From the NCBI GenBank assembly GCA_947054185.1, contig CAMRVW010000021.1:1-18683 (forward strand): DNA of 18,683 bases. Reading direction: 5' to 3'. Positions 7,539 to 14,671 of the stretch are shown in pieces (the stretch's first letter is position 1; each line of letters starts with the position of its first letter). This DNA is from an uncultured Rikenellaceae bacterium. GTDB lineage: Bacteria; Bacteroidota; Bacteroidia; Bacteroidales; Rikenellaceae. The position numbers were made by a program, and so were the translations under genes. The notes under the pieces were generated by a model. That model saw only the letters and a list, made by a program, of their open reading frames with translations. It did not search any database and was not told the DNA's origin.

Positions 7539-8924
7539 GTGGAAAATGCATTGAGGGTGAATCGTTTGCGTGTCGGGTCACGTTCCGCCACCGACCTGAC
7601 ATCGGGCGGCATCACCTCTTCGATGTTGCTTTTCGCGCTTCCCATGATTGTCGGCAACATGCTGCAACAGCTCTATAACATCGTCGACATGGTGATAGTG
7701 GGGCGTTGCCTGGGTTCGGTGGCTCTTGCTGCAGTGGGGTCGTCATATACGCTGACGGTGTTTCTCACATCTGTCGTTCTGGGGCTCTGCATGGGTTGCG
7801 GCGCCCTTTTCTCCATCTATTACGGTGCCTCCGACTATGGCCCGCTCAGACGCGGGGTCTTCATATCGTTTGTGCTTACGGGCGGGGTGACGGTGGTGTT
7901 GTGTGGCGCCTCTTTCGCATTCCTCGACGATATCATGACGCTCATGTGTGTGCCGGCAGATGTGTGGACGGCCATGTATGACTATCTGTGGGTTGTGTTG
8001 TCGGGTATGGGCTTCGTGTTCATATACAACTATCTGGCCTCGCTGGCAAGGGCTGTCGGCAACTCGGTGGCGCCGCTTTCGGCCCTTGGCGTCTCTATGG
8101 TGCTCAACATAGGTCTCGACCTGTTGTTTGTGATGGTGTTCGACTGGGGCGTGACAGGGGCGGCAGCGGCCACCGTTGTGTCTCAGGGGGTGTCGGCCCT
8201 GTGGTTGTGCATATATGCGCCTATGCGCTTACCTTATCTGCTGCCGCGACGTAAAGAGATGGTTTTCAATGCCCGAAGTGTGCGCGAGATAATCACTTAC
8301 TCGTCGTTGACATGCGCGCAGCAGTCTGTCATGAACTTCGGCATACTGTTGGTGCAAGGGCTGGTCAACAGCTTCGGAGCGGTGGTCATGGCCGCCTTTG
8401 CCGTGGCTGTCAAGATAGACTCGTTCGCCTATATGCCGGTGCAGGATTTCGGCAACGCCTTCTCCACCTTCGTGGGCCAGAACTTCGGCGCCGGACGTTA
8501 TGACCGCATACGCAAGGCCGTGCGCTCGGCCGTTGCGGTGTCGACGCTCTTTTGTGCGGTCATATCGCTTGGGGTGGTGCTGTTCGCCGGCGGACTCATG
8601 ACCATCTTCGTCTCTGATGGTGAGAGTGATACGATAGCCGTCGGGGTCGGATACCTCAGGACGGAGGGGGTGTTCTATTTCGCCATAGGGTGGCTTTTCC
8701 TGCTGTATGGATATTATCGTGCAATACGCAGGCCCGGCATGTCGCTTGTGCTGACAATCATATCGTTAGGTGTGCGCGTGGGGCTGTCGTATGCGCTGGC
8801 GGCCGTGCCGTCCATAGGGGTGAACGGTATCTGGTGGTCGATACCGGCGGGCTGGCTGCTTGCCGATGCTGTCGGGGTGTTGTACGGCAGGACGATATCG
8901 CGTGGCGGCGCCAAGAGACGGTGA
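7539..8924 (+). CDS. MATE-family multidrug/metabolite efflux transporter
   Basis: Inner-membrane antiporter of 461 aa with about 12 hydrophobic segments in two homologous halves, the usual MATE size. The family signature near the N-terminus is clear: LTSGGI, then FALPMIVGNMLQQLYNIVDMVIVGRCLG, the NorM/DinF-like helix 1-2 region. The second half begins near residue 250 with the related TCAQQSVMNFGILLVQGLVNSFG. The start is set at a GTG (7539) that places about 20 residues before LTSGG, as in relatives. TTG and GTG codons a few positions downstream are alternatives. MATE proteins export cationic drugs or metabolites using Na+ or H+, and the substrate cannot be told here. It converges with the Fic pseudogene, leaving only 31 bases between the two ends. 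Confidence 0.95.
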   Translation: MENALRVNRLRVGSRSATDLTSGGITSSMLLFALPMIVGNMLQQLYNIVDMVIVGRCLGSVALAAVGSSYTLTVFLTSVVLGLCMGCGALFSIYYGASDYGPLRRGVFISFVLTGGVTVVLCGASFAFLDDIMTLMCVPADVWTAMYDYLWVVLSGMGFVFIYNYLASLARAVGNSVAPLSALGVSMVLNIGLDLLFVMVFDWGVTGAAAATVVSQGVSALWLCIYAPMRLPYLLPRRKEMVFNARSVREIITYSSLTCAQQSVMNFGILLVQGLVNSFGAVVMAAFAVAVKIDSFAYMPVQDFGNAFSTFVGQNFGAGRYDRIRKAVRSAVAVSTLFCAVISLGVVLFAGGLMTIFVSDGESDTIAVGVGYLRTEGVFYFAIGWLFLLYGYYRAIRRPGMSLVLTIISLGVRVGLSYALAAVPSIGVNGIWWSIPAGWLLADAVGVLYGRTISRGGAKRR

Positions 8925-8955
8925 TGCGTGTCGGCCAAAGAAAACGGGCAGCCTG

Positions 8956-9514
8956 TCACGCCAGGTAACCCTCGTAATAATATGACTGCCCGATGCCATT
9001 GAAGATAACGTCGCGGTCGTCTGTGCGGTCGGTCAGTGCCGGTTGCAACAGGACGCGCAATTCGAGGTCGTTTACAGGGCTGCGTTCCATCGCCTGAATA
9101 TATTGCGCCTTATCGACCTTTGGCCAGTCGACAACCAGGCCGAGTCTCTTTTTCAATATCATGTCGAGCCATATCCACATGGCGCGTCCGTTGCCCTCCA
9201 TGAAAGGGTGGGCGACATTCATCTCGACATATTTGGCGATTATATCCTCAAATGTCGCCTCGGGCATACGTTCTATAACTGGCAATATGGCGTCGAGATA
9301 GATGGCGTTGGCAAAGCGGAAACCGCCTTTCGATATGTTGAGTGTGCGAATACGTCCCGCAAAGTCATAGAGTCCGTCGAATGCGGTGTATATCCTGCAA
9401 TCCCTTGGCCGTCTCCACCTCTATGCTGTCTATGCGTCCGCGCTCAAACAGGGCGTACGCCTTTTCGAGGCTTCGGGCGTCCTTGTCGGAATAATTGCCG
9501 TATTGTTTCCAATG
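8956..9514 (-). pseudogene. Decayed class III Fic (AMP-transferase-type) gene
   Basis: Two frames together spell a compact Fic protein of about 185 aa. The N-terminal part (9514 to about 9388; KQYGNYSDKDARSLEKAYALF, then VETAKGLQDIH) ends out of frame. The rest continues in another frame from about 9384 (FDGLYDFAGRIRTLNISKGGFRFAN) to the stop. A net deletion of 2 or 5 bases near 9374-9388 explains the shift. The first frame has no ATG, GTG or TTG before this point: it is open only from a TAA at 9539-9541. The catalytic motif (9175-9210) reads HPFMEGNGRAMW, so the usual arginine is tryptophan (CGG to TGG would do it). The C-terminus keeps SYYYEG (8968-8985), matching the class III inhibitory motif (S/T)xxxE(G/N). 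A 110-aa ORF from an internal TTG remains open but would lack half the fold. Confidence 0.88.
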
Positions 9515-9591
9515 ACAAATATAGCCGATATTTTGACGTTATGGAAATTGTGAAACCTGAAAACTCAGAGCTGTCAAATCCCTCGGGGTAT

Positions 9592-9636
9592 AAAAAAACA
9601 GAGAGTCACAAATTACTTGTGACTCTCTGTTTTTTT
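9592..9636 (-). terminator. Strong bidirectional-type terminator after tRNA-Asn
   Basis: Perfect 20-bp inverted repeat (9592-9611 with 9617-9636, loop ATTAC) whose outer ends are seven A and seven T. The GC core GAGAGTCACAA/TTGTGACTCTC is flanked by A and T runs on both sides, so it can terminate in either direction. It lies 5 bases past the 3' end of tRNA-Asn and also faces the start of the Fic remnant. Confidence 0.9.
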
Positions 9637-9640
9637 ATCG

Positions 9641-9714
9641 CTCCTCGTTTAGGACTTGAACCTAAGACCCCCTGATTAACAGTCAGGTGCTCTAACCAAC
9701 TGAGCTAACGAGGA
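9641..9714 (-). tRNA. tRNA-Asn (anticodon GTT)
   Basis: A 74-base cloverleaf on the minus strand. The acceptor stem is TCCTCGT paired with ACGAGGA, with discriminator G. The D-arm is TAGCTCAGTTGGTTAGAGC. The anticodon arm is CCTGA-CTGTTAA-TCAGG with GTT at 9678-9680. The T-arm is TTAGG-TTCAAGT-CCTAA. CCA is not encoded. It has its own promoter upstream and a strong terminator downstream, so it is a single-gene transcription unit. Confidence 0.97.
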
Positions 9715-9738
9715 ATGTTCTCTCTTCGATTACGGATG

Positions 9739-9769
9739 CAAAGATACGCTATTTTTTCGAATCTGCAAA
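9739..9769 (-). promoter_or_regulatory. Promoter of tRNA-Asn
   Basis: On the minus strand: TTTG (9766-9769), a 19-base spacer and a perfect TATCTTTG (9739-9746) followed by CA. This is a full Bacteroidota sigma-ABfr-type promoter about 25 bases upstream of the mature tRNA 5' end. Confidence 0.88.
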
Positions 9770-9946
9770 TTTTTCCCGATGTTTTTTATGCAAAAAATTA
9801 ACTGCGGCACGTAACTGCCTGTCAGGAAATCTGTTCGCAAAAGGCATTGATGAAAACGACATTGCAGGCCTTGCGCCTTTTTTGCGCATCTTTCACGTCT
9901 TGGATGATAAATTTGATGTACATGGCGATAAAAACAGCGCCGGCGG
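9770..9946. other. Gene-free spacer between two promoters
   Basis: Between the leftward tRNA-Asn promoter and the rightward promoter at 9947 I find no credible gene, RNA or repeat. A 62-codon ORF starting at 9847 runs through the next promoter and has no family resemblance. Confidence 0.6.
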
Positions 9947-9977
9947 TTTCGAGTTTATATATAAAATTGTATCTTTG
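9947..9977 (+). promoter_or_regulatory. Promoter of the NifU-like/GGGtGRT operon
   Basis: TTTC (9947-9950), a 19-base spacer and a perfect TATCTTTG (9970-9977) followed by TAC. The leader to the ATG at 10032 would be about 48 bases and AT-rich. Confidence 0.8.
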
Positions 9978-10031
9978 TACCAAAGAAAATTGCGGTAAAA
10001 CCGTCAGAATATTAATGCAAAAACTACAAAA

Positions 10032-10724
10032 ATGATTTATTCACACGAAGTAGAACACATGTGTGTCGTAAAGCAGGGGCAATGCCATGGCTGCGCTCCC
10101 ATTCCTCAGGAGGGTAAATGGGTGAAATCCAAACAGATAACCGACATCTCAGGTTTGACCCACGGTATCGGTTGGTGCGCTCCCCAGCAGGGTGCCTGCA
10201 AGCTCACCCTCAACGTGAAAGACGGCATCATACAGGAGGCTCTCGTGGAGACGATCGGTTGCTCGGGCATGACCCACTCGGCTGCAATGGCTTCGGAGAT
10301 TCTTCCCGGCAAAACGCTTCTTGAGGCACTCAACACCGACCTCGTATGCGATGCCATCAACACCGCAATGCGTGAGCTTTTCCTTCAGATAGCTTACGGC
10401 CGCACCCAGTCGGCATTTTCAGAGGGCGGTCTGCCCATCGGCGCAGGCCTGGAAGACCTCGGCAAGGGGCTCCGCAGCCAGGTCGGCACAATGTACGGCA
10501 CCTTGGCAAAAGGTGTGCGTTACCTTGAGATGGCCGAGGGTTACTGCACCCGCATGGCATTGGATGCCGACGGCGAGGTGATAGGTTACGAGTTCGTCCA
10601 CATGGGTAAATTCATGGATATGGTCAAAAACGGCACCGATGCCGCCGAGGCGCTTGAGAAAGCCAAAGGCACATACGGCCGTTTCGCCGACGCCGCATCT
10701 TACATCGATCCGCGCAACAAATAG
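10032..10724 (+). CDS. NifU/IscU-like iron-sulfur scaffold-type protein, 230 aa
   Basis: The central part resembles the IscU/NifU N-terminal fold. ACKLTLNVKDG (C56) aligns with the first IscU ligand strand. IGCSGMTHSAAMASEILPGKTLLEAL (C77) aligns with the second-ligand helix and the GKTLDEA segment of IscU. The canonical third cysteine (HCS motif) is not seen where expected. Instead there are extra cysteines in the N-terminal extension (C11, C18 and C21 as CxxC, and C49), plus C106 and one late in the chain, so the metal site must differ from IscU. A C-terminal extension (about 150-230) has no family I know. The GGGtGRT gene follows after 26 bases, surely in the same operon. No nifS/iscS desulfurase is nearby. 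Cluster assembly or delivery is inferred from fold similarity only. Confidence 0.85.
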   Translation: MIYSHEVEHMCVVKQGQCHGCAPIPQEGKWVKSKQITDISGLTHGIGWCAPQQGACKLTLNVKDGIIQEALVETIGCSGMTHSAAMASEILPGKTLLEALNTDLVCDAINTAMRELFLQIAYGRTQSAFSEGGLPIGAGLEDLGKGLRSQVGTMYGTLAKGVRYLEMAEGYCTRMALDADGEVIGYEFVHMGKFMDMVKNGTDAAEALEKAKGTYGRFADAASYIDPRNK

Positions 10725-10750
10725 TTCACTTTTAAAAACAGAAAATAGAC

Positions 10751-11749
10751 ATGGCATTATTTGAAAGTTACGACCGTCGTATCGGTAAGATCAACTCTGT
10801 TCTTAACGGTTACGGCATCAAAAATATAGAAGAGGCAAAGGCGATATGCGACGCCAAAGGTATAGATCCCTATGCAATTTGCAAGGAGACCCAGCCTATC
10901 TGTTTTGAAAACGCGGCATGGGCCTATGTTGTGGGCGCGGCGATAGCCATAAAGAAAGGCGTTAAAAATGCTGCCGAGGCTGCCGAGGCCATAGGCGAAG
11001 GCCTTCAGGCGTTCTGCATCGCAGGTTCGGTGGCTGACGACCGCAAAGTGGGTCTCGGTCACGGCAACCTGGCAGCCATGTTGCTTCGCGACGAGACCAA
11101 ATGTTTCGCCTTCCTGGCAGGTCACGAGTCGTTTGCAGCCGCAGAGGGCGCCATCAAGATTGCCGAGAAGGCCAACAAGGTGCGCAAAGAGCCCCTTCGT
11201 GTGATACTCAACGGCTTGGGTAAAGATGCCGCCATGATCATATCGCGCATCAACGGCTTTACTTACGTTCAGACCGACTTCGACTATTACACCGGCGAGC
11301 TTAAGGTCGTACGCGAAAAGGCCTATTCGACAGGTCTCCGCGCAAAGGTTAAGTGTTACGGTGCCAACGACGTACGCGAGGGTGTCGCCATAATGATGGC
11401 AGAGGGCGTGGATGTATCCATCACCGGTAACTCAACCAACCCCACACGCTTCCAGCACCCCGTGGCCGGCACTTACAAGAAGGAGTGTACCGCCATCGGT
11501 CGCAAATATTTCTCAGTGGCTTCGGGCGGCGGTACCGGACGTACCCTTCACCCCGATAACATGGCGGCAGGTCCCGCATCTTACGGCATGACCGACACGA
11601 TGGGCCGCATGCACTCTGACGCGCAATTTGCAGGTTCATCTTCAGTGCCCGCACACGTCGAGATGATGGGCTTCCTGGGTATGGGTAACAACCCGATGGT
11701 CGGCGCGACAGTGGCAGTGGCTGTGGCTATCGAAGAGGCCTCTAAATAA
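10751..11749 (+). CDS. GGGtGRT-family protein, 332 aa
   Basis: The protein carries the namesake GGGTGRT motif at residues 259-265, followed by a highly conserved-looking glycine/methionine-rich tail (MAAGPASYGMTDTMGRM, then GFLGMGNNPMVGATVAVA). I identify it as the GGGtGRT protein family (Pfam PF14057, from memory), a domain of unknown function from gut and other anaerobes. It has no signal peptide. Hydrophobic Ala-rich helices occur but none is a convincing membrane span. Two cysteines lie close together near the N-terminus (ICKETQPICFENAAW, about 44-52). It is the second gene of the operon behind the NifU-like protein, a neighbour I recall from other anaerobes, and a strong terminator follows. 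The reaction it performs, if any, is unknown. A link to Fe-S or redox chemistry is inferred only from its partner. Confidence 0.9.
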   Translation: MALFESYDRRIGKINSVLNGYGIKNIEEAKAICDAKGIDPYAICKETQPICFENAAWAYVVGAAIAIKKGVKNAAEAAEAIGEGLQAFCIAGSVADDRKVGLGHGNLAAMLLRDETKCFAFLAGHESFAAAEGAIKIAEKANKVRKEPLRVILNGLGKDAAMIISRINGFTYVQTDFDYYTGELKVVREKAYSTGLRAKVKCYGANDVREGVAIMMAEGVDVSITGNSTNPTRFQHPVAGTYKKECTAIGRKYFSVASGGGTGRTLHPDNMAAGPASYGMTDTMGRMHSDAQFAGSSSVPAHVEMMGFLGMGNNPMVGATVAVAVAIEEASK

Positions 11750-11778
11750 GTCGGTTCAGGTATCATTACCGATACTCG

Positions 11779-11814
11779 ACCTCCTTGCAGCTTCGGTTGC
11801 AGGGAGGTTTTTTT
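11779..11814 (+). terminator. Rho-independent terminator of the NifU-like/GGGtGRT operon
   Basis: A 12-bp stem (11779-11790 with 11797-11808, two G-T wobbles) with loop CTTCGG, followed by seven T at 11808-11814. It lies 30 bases after the stop of the GGGtGRT gene. Confidence 0.92.
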
Positions 11815-11831
11815 GTTGCACTGCGCTTTGA

Positions 11832-12066
11832 CCGTGCCTCCTGCCGCTTGGGGCGGGTATTGGTTTTCTGCGGATTGCTCGGGGTGTCGGGGATTGCTTT
11901 ACCCGGGCTTGTCGTCGGGCTGGGGGAGTGCTCGGAGTGTGTCTGAGGGGTTTGCCGTGTCTCCTGTCGCTCGGGGTGGATTTGTTCTCGGCGGATTGTT
12001 CGGGGTGTCGGGGATTGCTTTACCCGGGCTGTTTGTTGTCATGGTGGGGGAGTGTTCGGAATTGTT
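11832..12066. repeat. Diverged tandem duplication, unit about 123 bases
   Basis: Copy one (11832-11942) and copy two (11955-12066) are aligned by shared blocks: CCGTG.CTCCTG.CGCT, CGGATTG.TCGGGGTGTCGG, GGGATTGCTTTACCCGGGCT and GGGGGAGTG.TCGG. The best-conserved core is about 40 bases and includes the palindromic CCCGGG. An 87-codon ORF spans both copies, but its protein is just the translated repeat, so I call the region non-coding. No gene lies in 11750-12168. Confidence 0.75.
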
Positions 12067-12118
12067 TTGCGCTTAGTTGGTGCGGGTTGCCTTCAAAAAC
12101 AAGGTAATGTGCGGGCAT

Positions 12119-12147
12119 AAAAAAACGGACCTTGATTTCAAGATCCG
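12119..12147 (-). terminator. Terminator of efp
   Basis: On the minus strand, a 10-bp stem with one mismatch (12126-12135 with 12138-12147, 2-base loop) followed by seven T (A-run 12119-12125). It begins 22 bases after the efp stop codon. Confidence 0.85.
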
Positions 12148-12168
12148 TAAAATATAGGGAGCGATAAA

Positions 12169-12735
12169 CTATTTTATCCTCTCGTAATACTCTCTGGTGC
12201 GAGTGTCGACGCGTATTTTGTCGCCGGTGTTGATGAAGAGGGGCACCTTTATGGTCGCGCCGGTCTCGACGGTCGCGGGTTTGAGGGCGTTGGATGAAGC
12301 GGTGTCGCCTTTCACGCCGGGCTCGGTGTATGTTATCTCCATGTCGACGATGGGGGGAAGTTCGGCCGTCAGTACCGTCTCCTTCTCGGTGTGGAACATC
12401 ACCTCGAGCACCTGACCCTCTTTCATGAGGTCGGAGTTCTCGATGAGGTCGCGGTTGATGACTATCTGCTCGAAAGTCTCTGTGTGCATGAAGTTGCACC
12501 CCATGTCATCCTCGTAAAGATATTGGTACGGACGACGCTCGACGCGTATAGGCTCTATCTTTTCACCGGCAGAGAATGTGTTTTCTATTGTTCGACCGGT
12601 CTCTATGTTTTTGAGTTTGGTACGTACGAAAGCAGGACCTTTGCCGGGCTTTACGTGCTGAAATTCAACCACCACGCATGCTTTGCCGTTAAACTCGATG
12701 CACATGCCGTTTTTAAGATCAGCTGTTGTTGCCAT
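12169..12735 (-). CDS. efp: Elongation factor P
   Basis: EF-P enters the ribosomal E site and rescues stalling at polyproline stretches. The 188-aa product has the standard length and the three beta-barrel domains: KOW-like domain 1 (about 1-65), OB domain 2 (about 66-128) and C-terminal OB domain 3. The tip loop of domain 1 reads VKPGKGPAF, with the lysine that is post-translationally modified in many bacteria at K32. The C-terminal signature region (VPLFINTGDKIRVDTRTREYYER) is intact. No modification enzyme (EpmA/EpmB, EarP or YmfI) is in the window, so the modification state is unknown. The gene has its own promoter-like box upstream and a terminator downstream. Confidence 0.98.
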   Translation of the reverse strand: MATTADLKNGMCIEFNGKACVVVEFQHVKPGKGPAFVRTKLKNIETGRTIENTFSAGEKIEPIRVERRPYQYLYEDDMGCNFMHTETFEQIVINRDLIENSDLMKEGQVLEVMFHTEKETVLTAELPPIVDMEITYTEPGVKGDTASSNALKPATVETGATIKVPLFINTGDKIRVDTRTREYYERIK

Positions 12736-12780
12736 ATTATTGCTTGTTTTTTAGTGTTTTCTTTACGGAATTTTCTGCGG

Positions 12781-12812
12781 TAAAATTAACAAAAAAAATT
12801 AAAATACCCAAA
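12781..12812 (-). promoter_or_regulatory. Probable efp promoter
   Basis: Minus strand: TTTG (12809-12812), a 20-base spacer and TAATTTTA (12781-12788), which departs from TAnnTTTG only at the last base. It lies about 45 bases upstream of the efp ATG in an AT-rich stretch. Confidence 0.55.
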
Positions 12813-12917
12813 CAGACCATCGGCATGGGCTTGTCTGACGATAGGATGCCGTATTGGTGCGGTTTGCGCTTACATGTTTTGTCGGGCATTTTTCCTGTCG
12901 CCGCAGGTCAAGGCTTT

Positions 12918-13214
12918 TTACGCCTCGCCCAATGTGGTCACACCCAACTTCATCTCCTCTTCGGACGGATGGATGTTTATCTCCCCGAACGATTTTTCAT
13001 AACGGGCTATATTGTCTTTTAACGAGAACATGAGCCGCTTGGCATGCTCGGGAGCCAATATTATACGGCTTTTGACATGTCCCTTGTCGGCGGCCGGCAT
13101 AAGGCATATAAAATCGAGGACAAACTCGCTCGACGAATGAGATATGATTGCTAAGTTGGAATAGGATCCGTCAACGATGGTATCGTCGATTTCGATGTTC
13201 ACTTCGTCAGACAT
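12918..13214 (-). CDS. DUF3467-type small protein, 98 aa
   Basis: I start it at the ATG at 13214, giving MSDEVNIEIDD. A longer reading from 13274 would run through the -7 box at 13243-13250. The acidic N-terminus, followed by GSYSNLAIISHSSSEFVLDFICLMP and then SRIILAPEHAKRLMFSLKDNIARYEKSFG, matches my memory of the DUF3467 family common in Bacteroidota. There is no signal or membrane segment, so it is cytoplasmic. Function is unknown. Pairing of a hydrophobic FxxDF strand with an APEHAKRL helix is typical of the family. It lies 182 bases upstream of efp on the same strand, with the efp promoter in the gap, so the two are probably separate units. Confidence 0.88.
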   Translation of the reverse strand: MSDEVNIEIDDTIVDGSYSNLAIISHSSSEFVLDFICLMPAADKGHVKSRIILAPEHAKRLMFSLKDNIARYEKSFGEINIHPSEEEMKLGVTTLGEA

Positions 13215-13242
13215 TATGATGGATTTCAATGGTTTCACAGTA

Positions 13243-13250
13243 CAAATGTA
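13243..13250 (-). promoter_or_regulatory. -7 box for the DUF3467-type gene
   Basis: Perfect TACATTTG on the minus strand, 28 bases upstream of the ATG at 13214. No clear TTTG at the -33 distance. Its position supports the shorter start. Confidence 0.6.
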
Positions 13251-13274
13251 CGCAACAATAACGTGACAGGTCAC

Positions 13275-13603
13275 TTTTTGTTGTGTTTTTTAATAACAAA
13301 TTATCAACAACAAAGGATGTTGGCCTGCTTGCGGTGTCTTTTAAGGTGTTTTCCGTCGAATGGTTCCCACCGCAGGGCGGATTTTTGCGCTCTAAAGGCT
13401 TCTGTGCAGACGGTTCTGTGTCGGCAGGTTGGCCGAAGTGTTTGCTGATTTTCGCCGGAAGTCTTCTGTTCCGACAGGACTAAAGGCGCGTTCCCTGCGC
13501 AACCGGAGCAAACCGCCACGTGCGTTTTTGTTGTGTGCGATCTTCTGTGCGGCATAATTTCGCCTTGACACTCTTTGTGCCGCAAGACTTTTGTGCCAAC
13601 AGT
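13275..13603. other. Gene-free region with eroded repeat remnants
   Basis: No credible gene. The part from about 13456 to 13520 resembles the end of the repeat family described next (a TCGG/CGACAGGACTAAAG segment and the block GAGCAAACCGCC at 13506-13517, which recurs at 13781-13792). It is probably an older, badly decayed copy. Confidence 0.45.
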
Positions 13604-13762
13604 GCGGCCGAGGTACGAGGCCTGGGCGGGCTGATCCTCCCCTCGCGGAGGCCCGTAACACAGCTTGGCTGTTATAGTTCAGTGATTTAAGCACGGTTGT
13701 TACGCGCATCACCTCCCCGCCTTGCCTCCGCAGGCTCGGCCCGAAGCTCGGTCAGGCTAAAG
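13604..13762. repeat. Intergenic repeat family, copy A
   Basis: This 159-base unit is nearly identical to copy B. It runs from GCGGCCGAGG to TCAGGCTAAAG. A CCTCC/GGAGG hairpin lies in the first third, an AT-rich core (TTATAGTTCAGTGATTTAAG) in the middle, and a GCCTCCGCAGGCTCGG segment near the end. A/B differences fall throughout and ignore any reading frame. Confidence 0.85.
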
Positions 13763-13861
13763 CATATTATCGGCACAATCGAGCAAACCGCCCGGTGACG
13801 AGTTATAGCTTTATGTTTTTGTCCCTGTTGTTTTGCGCCGCATGGCTTCCGCGCCGGCAGG

Positions 13862-14021
13862 GCGGCCGAGGCACGAGGCCGCAACGGGCCGAAGCCTCCC
13901 CCAACGGAGGCCCGTAACCCCGCTTGGCTGTTATAGTTCAGTGATTTAAGTACGGTTGTTACGCGCATCACCTCTCCGCATTGCCTCCGCAGGCTCGGCC
14001 CGAAGCTCGGTCAGGCTAAAG
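13862..14021. repeat. Intergenic repeat family, copy B
   Basis: This 160-base unit lies 258 bases after copy A, in the same orientation. The hairpin GCCTCC (13894-13899) with GGAGGC (13906-13911) is perfect here. The AT-rich core differs from copy A by single changes. Confidence 0.85.
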
Positions 14022-14086
14022 GTATGTCCCGGCCAATCCAAGGTGCCACTCGTCTTTTTCTTTCACCATTCCCGGCAGGCGCGGTC

Positions 14087-14283
14087 TGAGTGAAACGAAA
14101 CCGCACACGCTTCCTTGTGCCGGGCTGAGGCACGAGGCCCGAGCGGCCCGGAGCCTCCCCCACGGAGGGCCGCACACCGCACAGCAATTATAGATTGATG
14201 ACTTAAGCAAACCCGTGATGCACATCTCTTTCATGCTCTGCCCTCTGCAGGCCCCGCGCCACTCTCCGTCACGACAAAGGCAC
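14087..14283. repeat. Intergenic repeat family, copy C (diverged, extended)
   Basis: Same order of blocks as A and B but diverged: GGCTGAGGCACGAGGCCCGAG, then GAGCCTCC...GGAGGGCCGC, the AT-rich core TTATAGATTGATGACTTAAG, then CTGCAGGC and TCACGACAAA. It shares an extra upstream block, TGAGTG.AACGAAACCGCACA (14087-14106), with copy D only. Confidence 0.75.
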
Positions 14284-14369
14284 GGCCCCCCAACCAACCC
14301 GAGGTGTTGCCCGTCTCTCTCACTCACCACGCCCGAACATCATCACGTCATCGACCTCCTCCATGATAA

Positions 14370-14388
14370 GGCCGACCTGTGGTCGGCC
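14370..14388. repeat. 8-bp hairpin after copy C
   Basis: GGCCGACC, loop TGT, GGTCGGCC. The same stem with a different loop recurs after copy D at 14672-14690, so the hairpin belongs to the repeat unit and its stem has been kept. Confidence 0.8.
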
Positions 14389-14390
14389 CA

Positions 14391-14630
14391 TGAGTGTAAC
14401 GAAACCGCACAACAATTCCTTATCCCCGGCATTACGAAGTATGCCGTAAGCCTCTTCCTTATTTCGGGCTGAGGCACGATAGCCCGAGCGGCCCGGAGCC
14501 TCCGCCCAACGGAGGGCCGCACTCCGCAGAGCAATATATAATGCAGTGAATTAGGCGGTGAAAGTGAAACGCCTGACTTTCCCGCCTCTGCCCTCCGCAG
14601 GCTCCGTCCCGCTCTCCCTCACGACAAAAT
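14391..14630. repeat. Intergenic repeat family, copy D
   Basis: Shares with copy C the upstream TGAGTGTAACGAAACCGCACA block, GGGCTGAGGCACGA, the CGGCCCGGAGCCTCC...GGAGGGCCGCAC hairpin segment, an AT-rich core and a CTCACGACAAA end. It has an internal insertion of about 45 bases relative to C near 14415-14458, which contains a GGCATTACG/CGTAAGCC-like inverted stretch. Confidence 0.75.
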
Positions 14631-14671
14631 CACACTCTCCACTCTCCCGCCCACGAATCCGCGCTCTATGC

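Noticed and set aside
9847..10035. 62-codon ORF upstream of the NifU-like gene.
   Set aside because: It runs through a perfect promoter box and overlaps the start of the next gene; no recognisable content.
11813..12076. 87-codon ORF after the GGGtGRT operon.
   Set aside because: It begins in the terminator T-run and is the translation of a tandem DNA repeat.
13392..13971. Two minus-strand ORFs (13392-13712 and 13687-13971) with the same first 17 residues, looking like a small repeated protein.
   Set aside because: The identity extends beyond the frame on both sides, the frames diverge after indels, and copies C and D do not keep the reading frame. It is conserved as DNA, not as protein.
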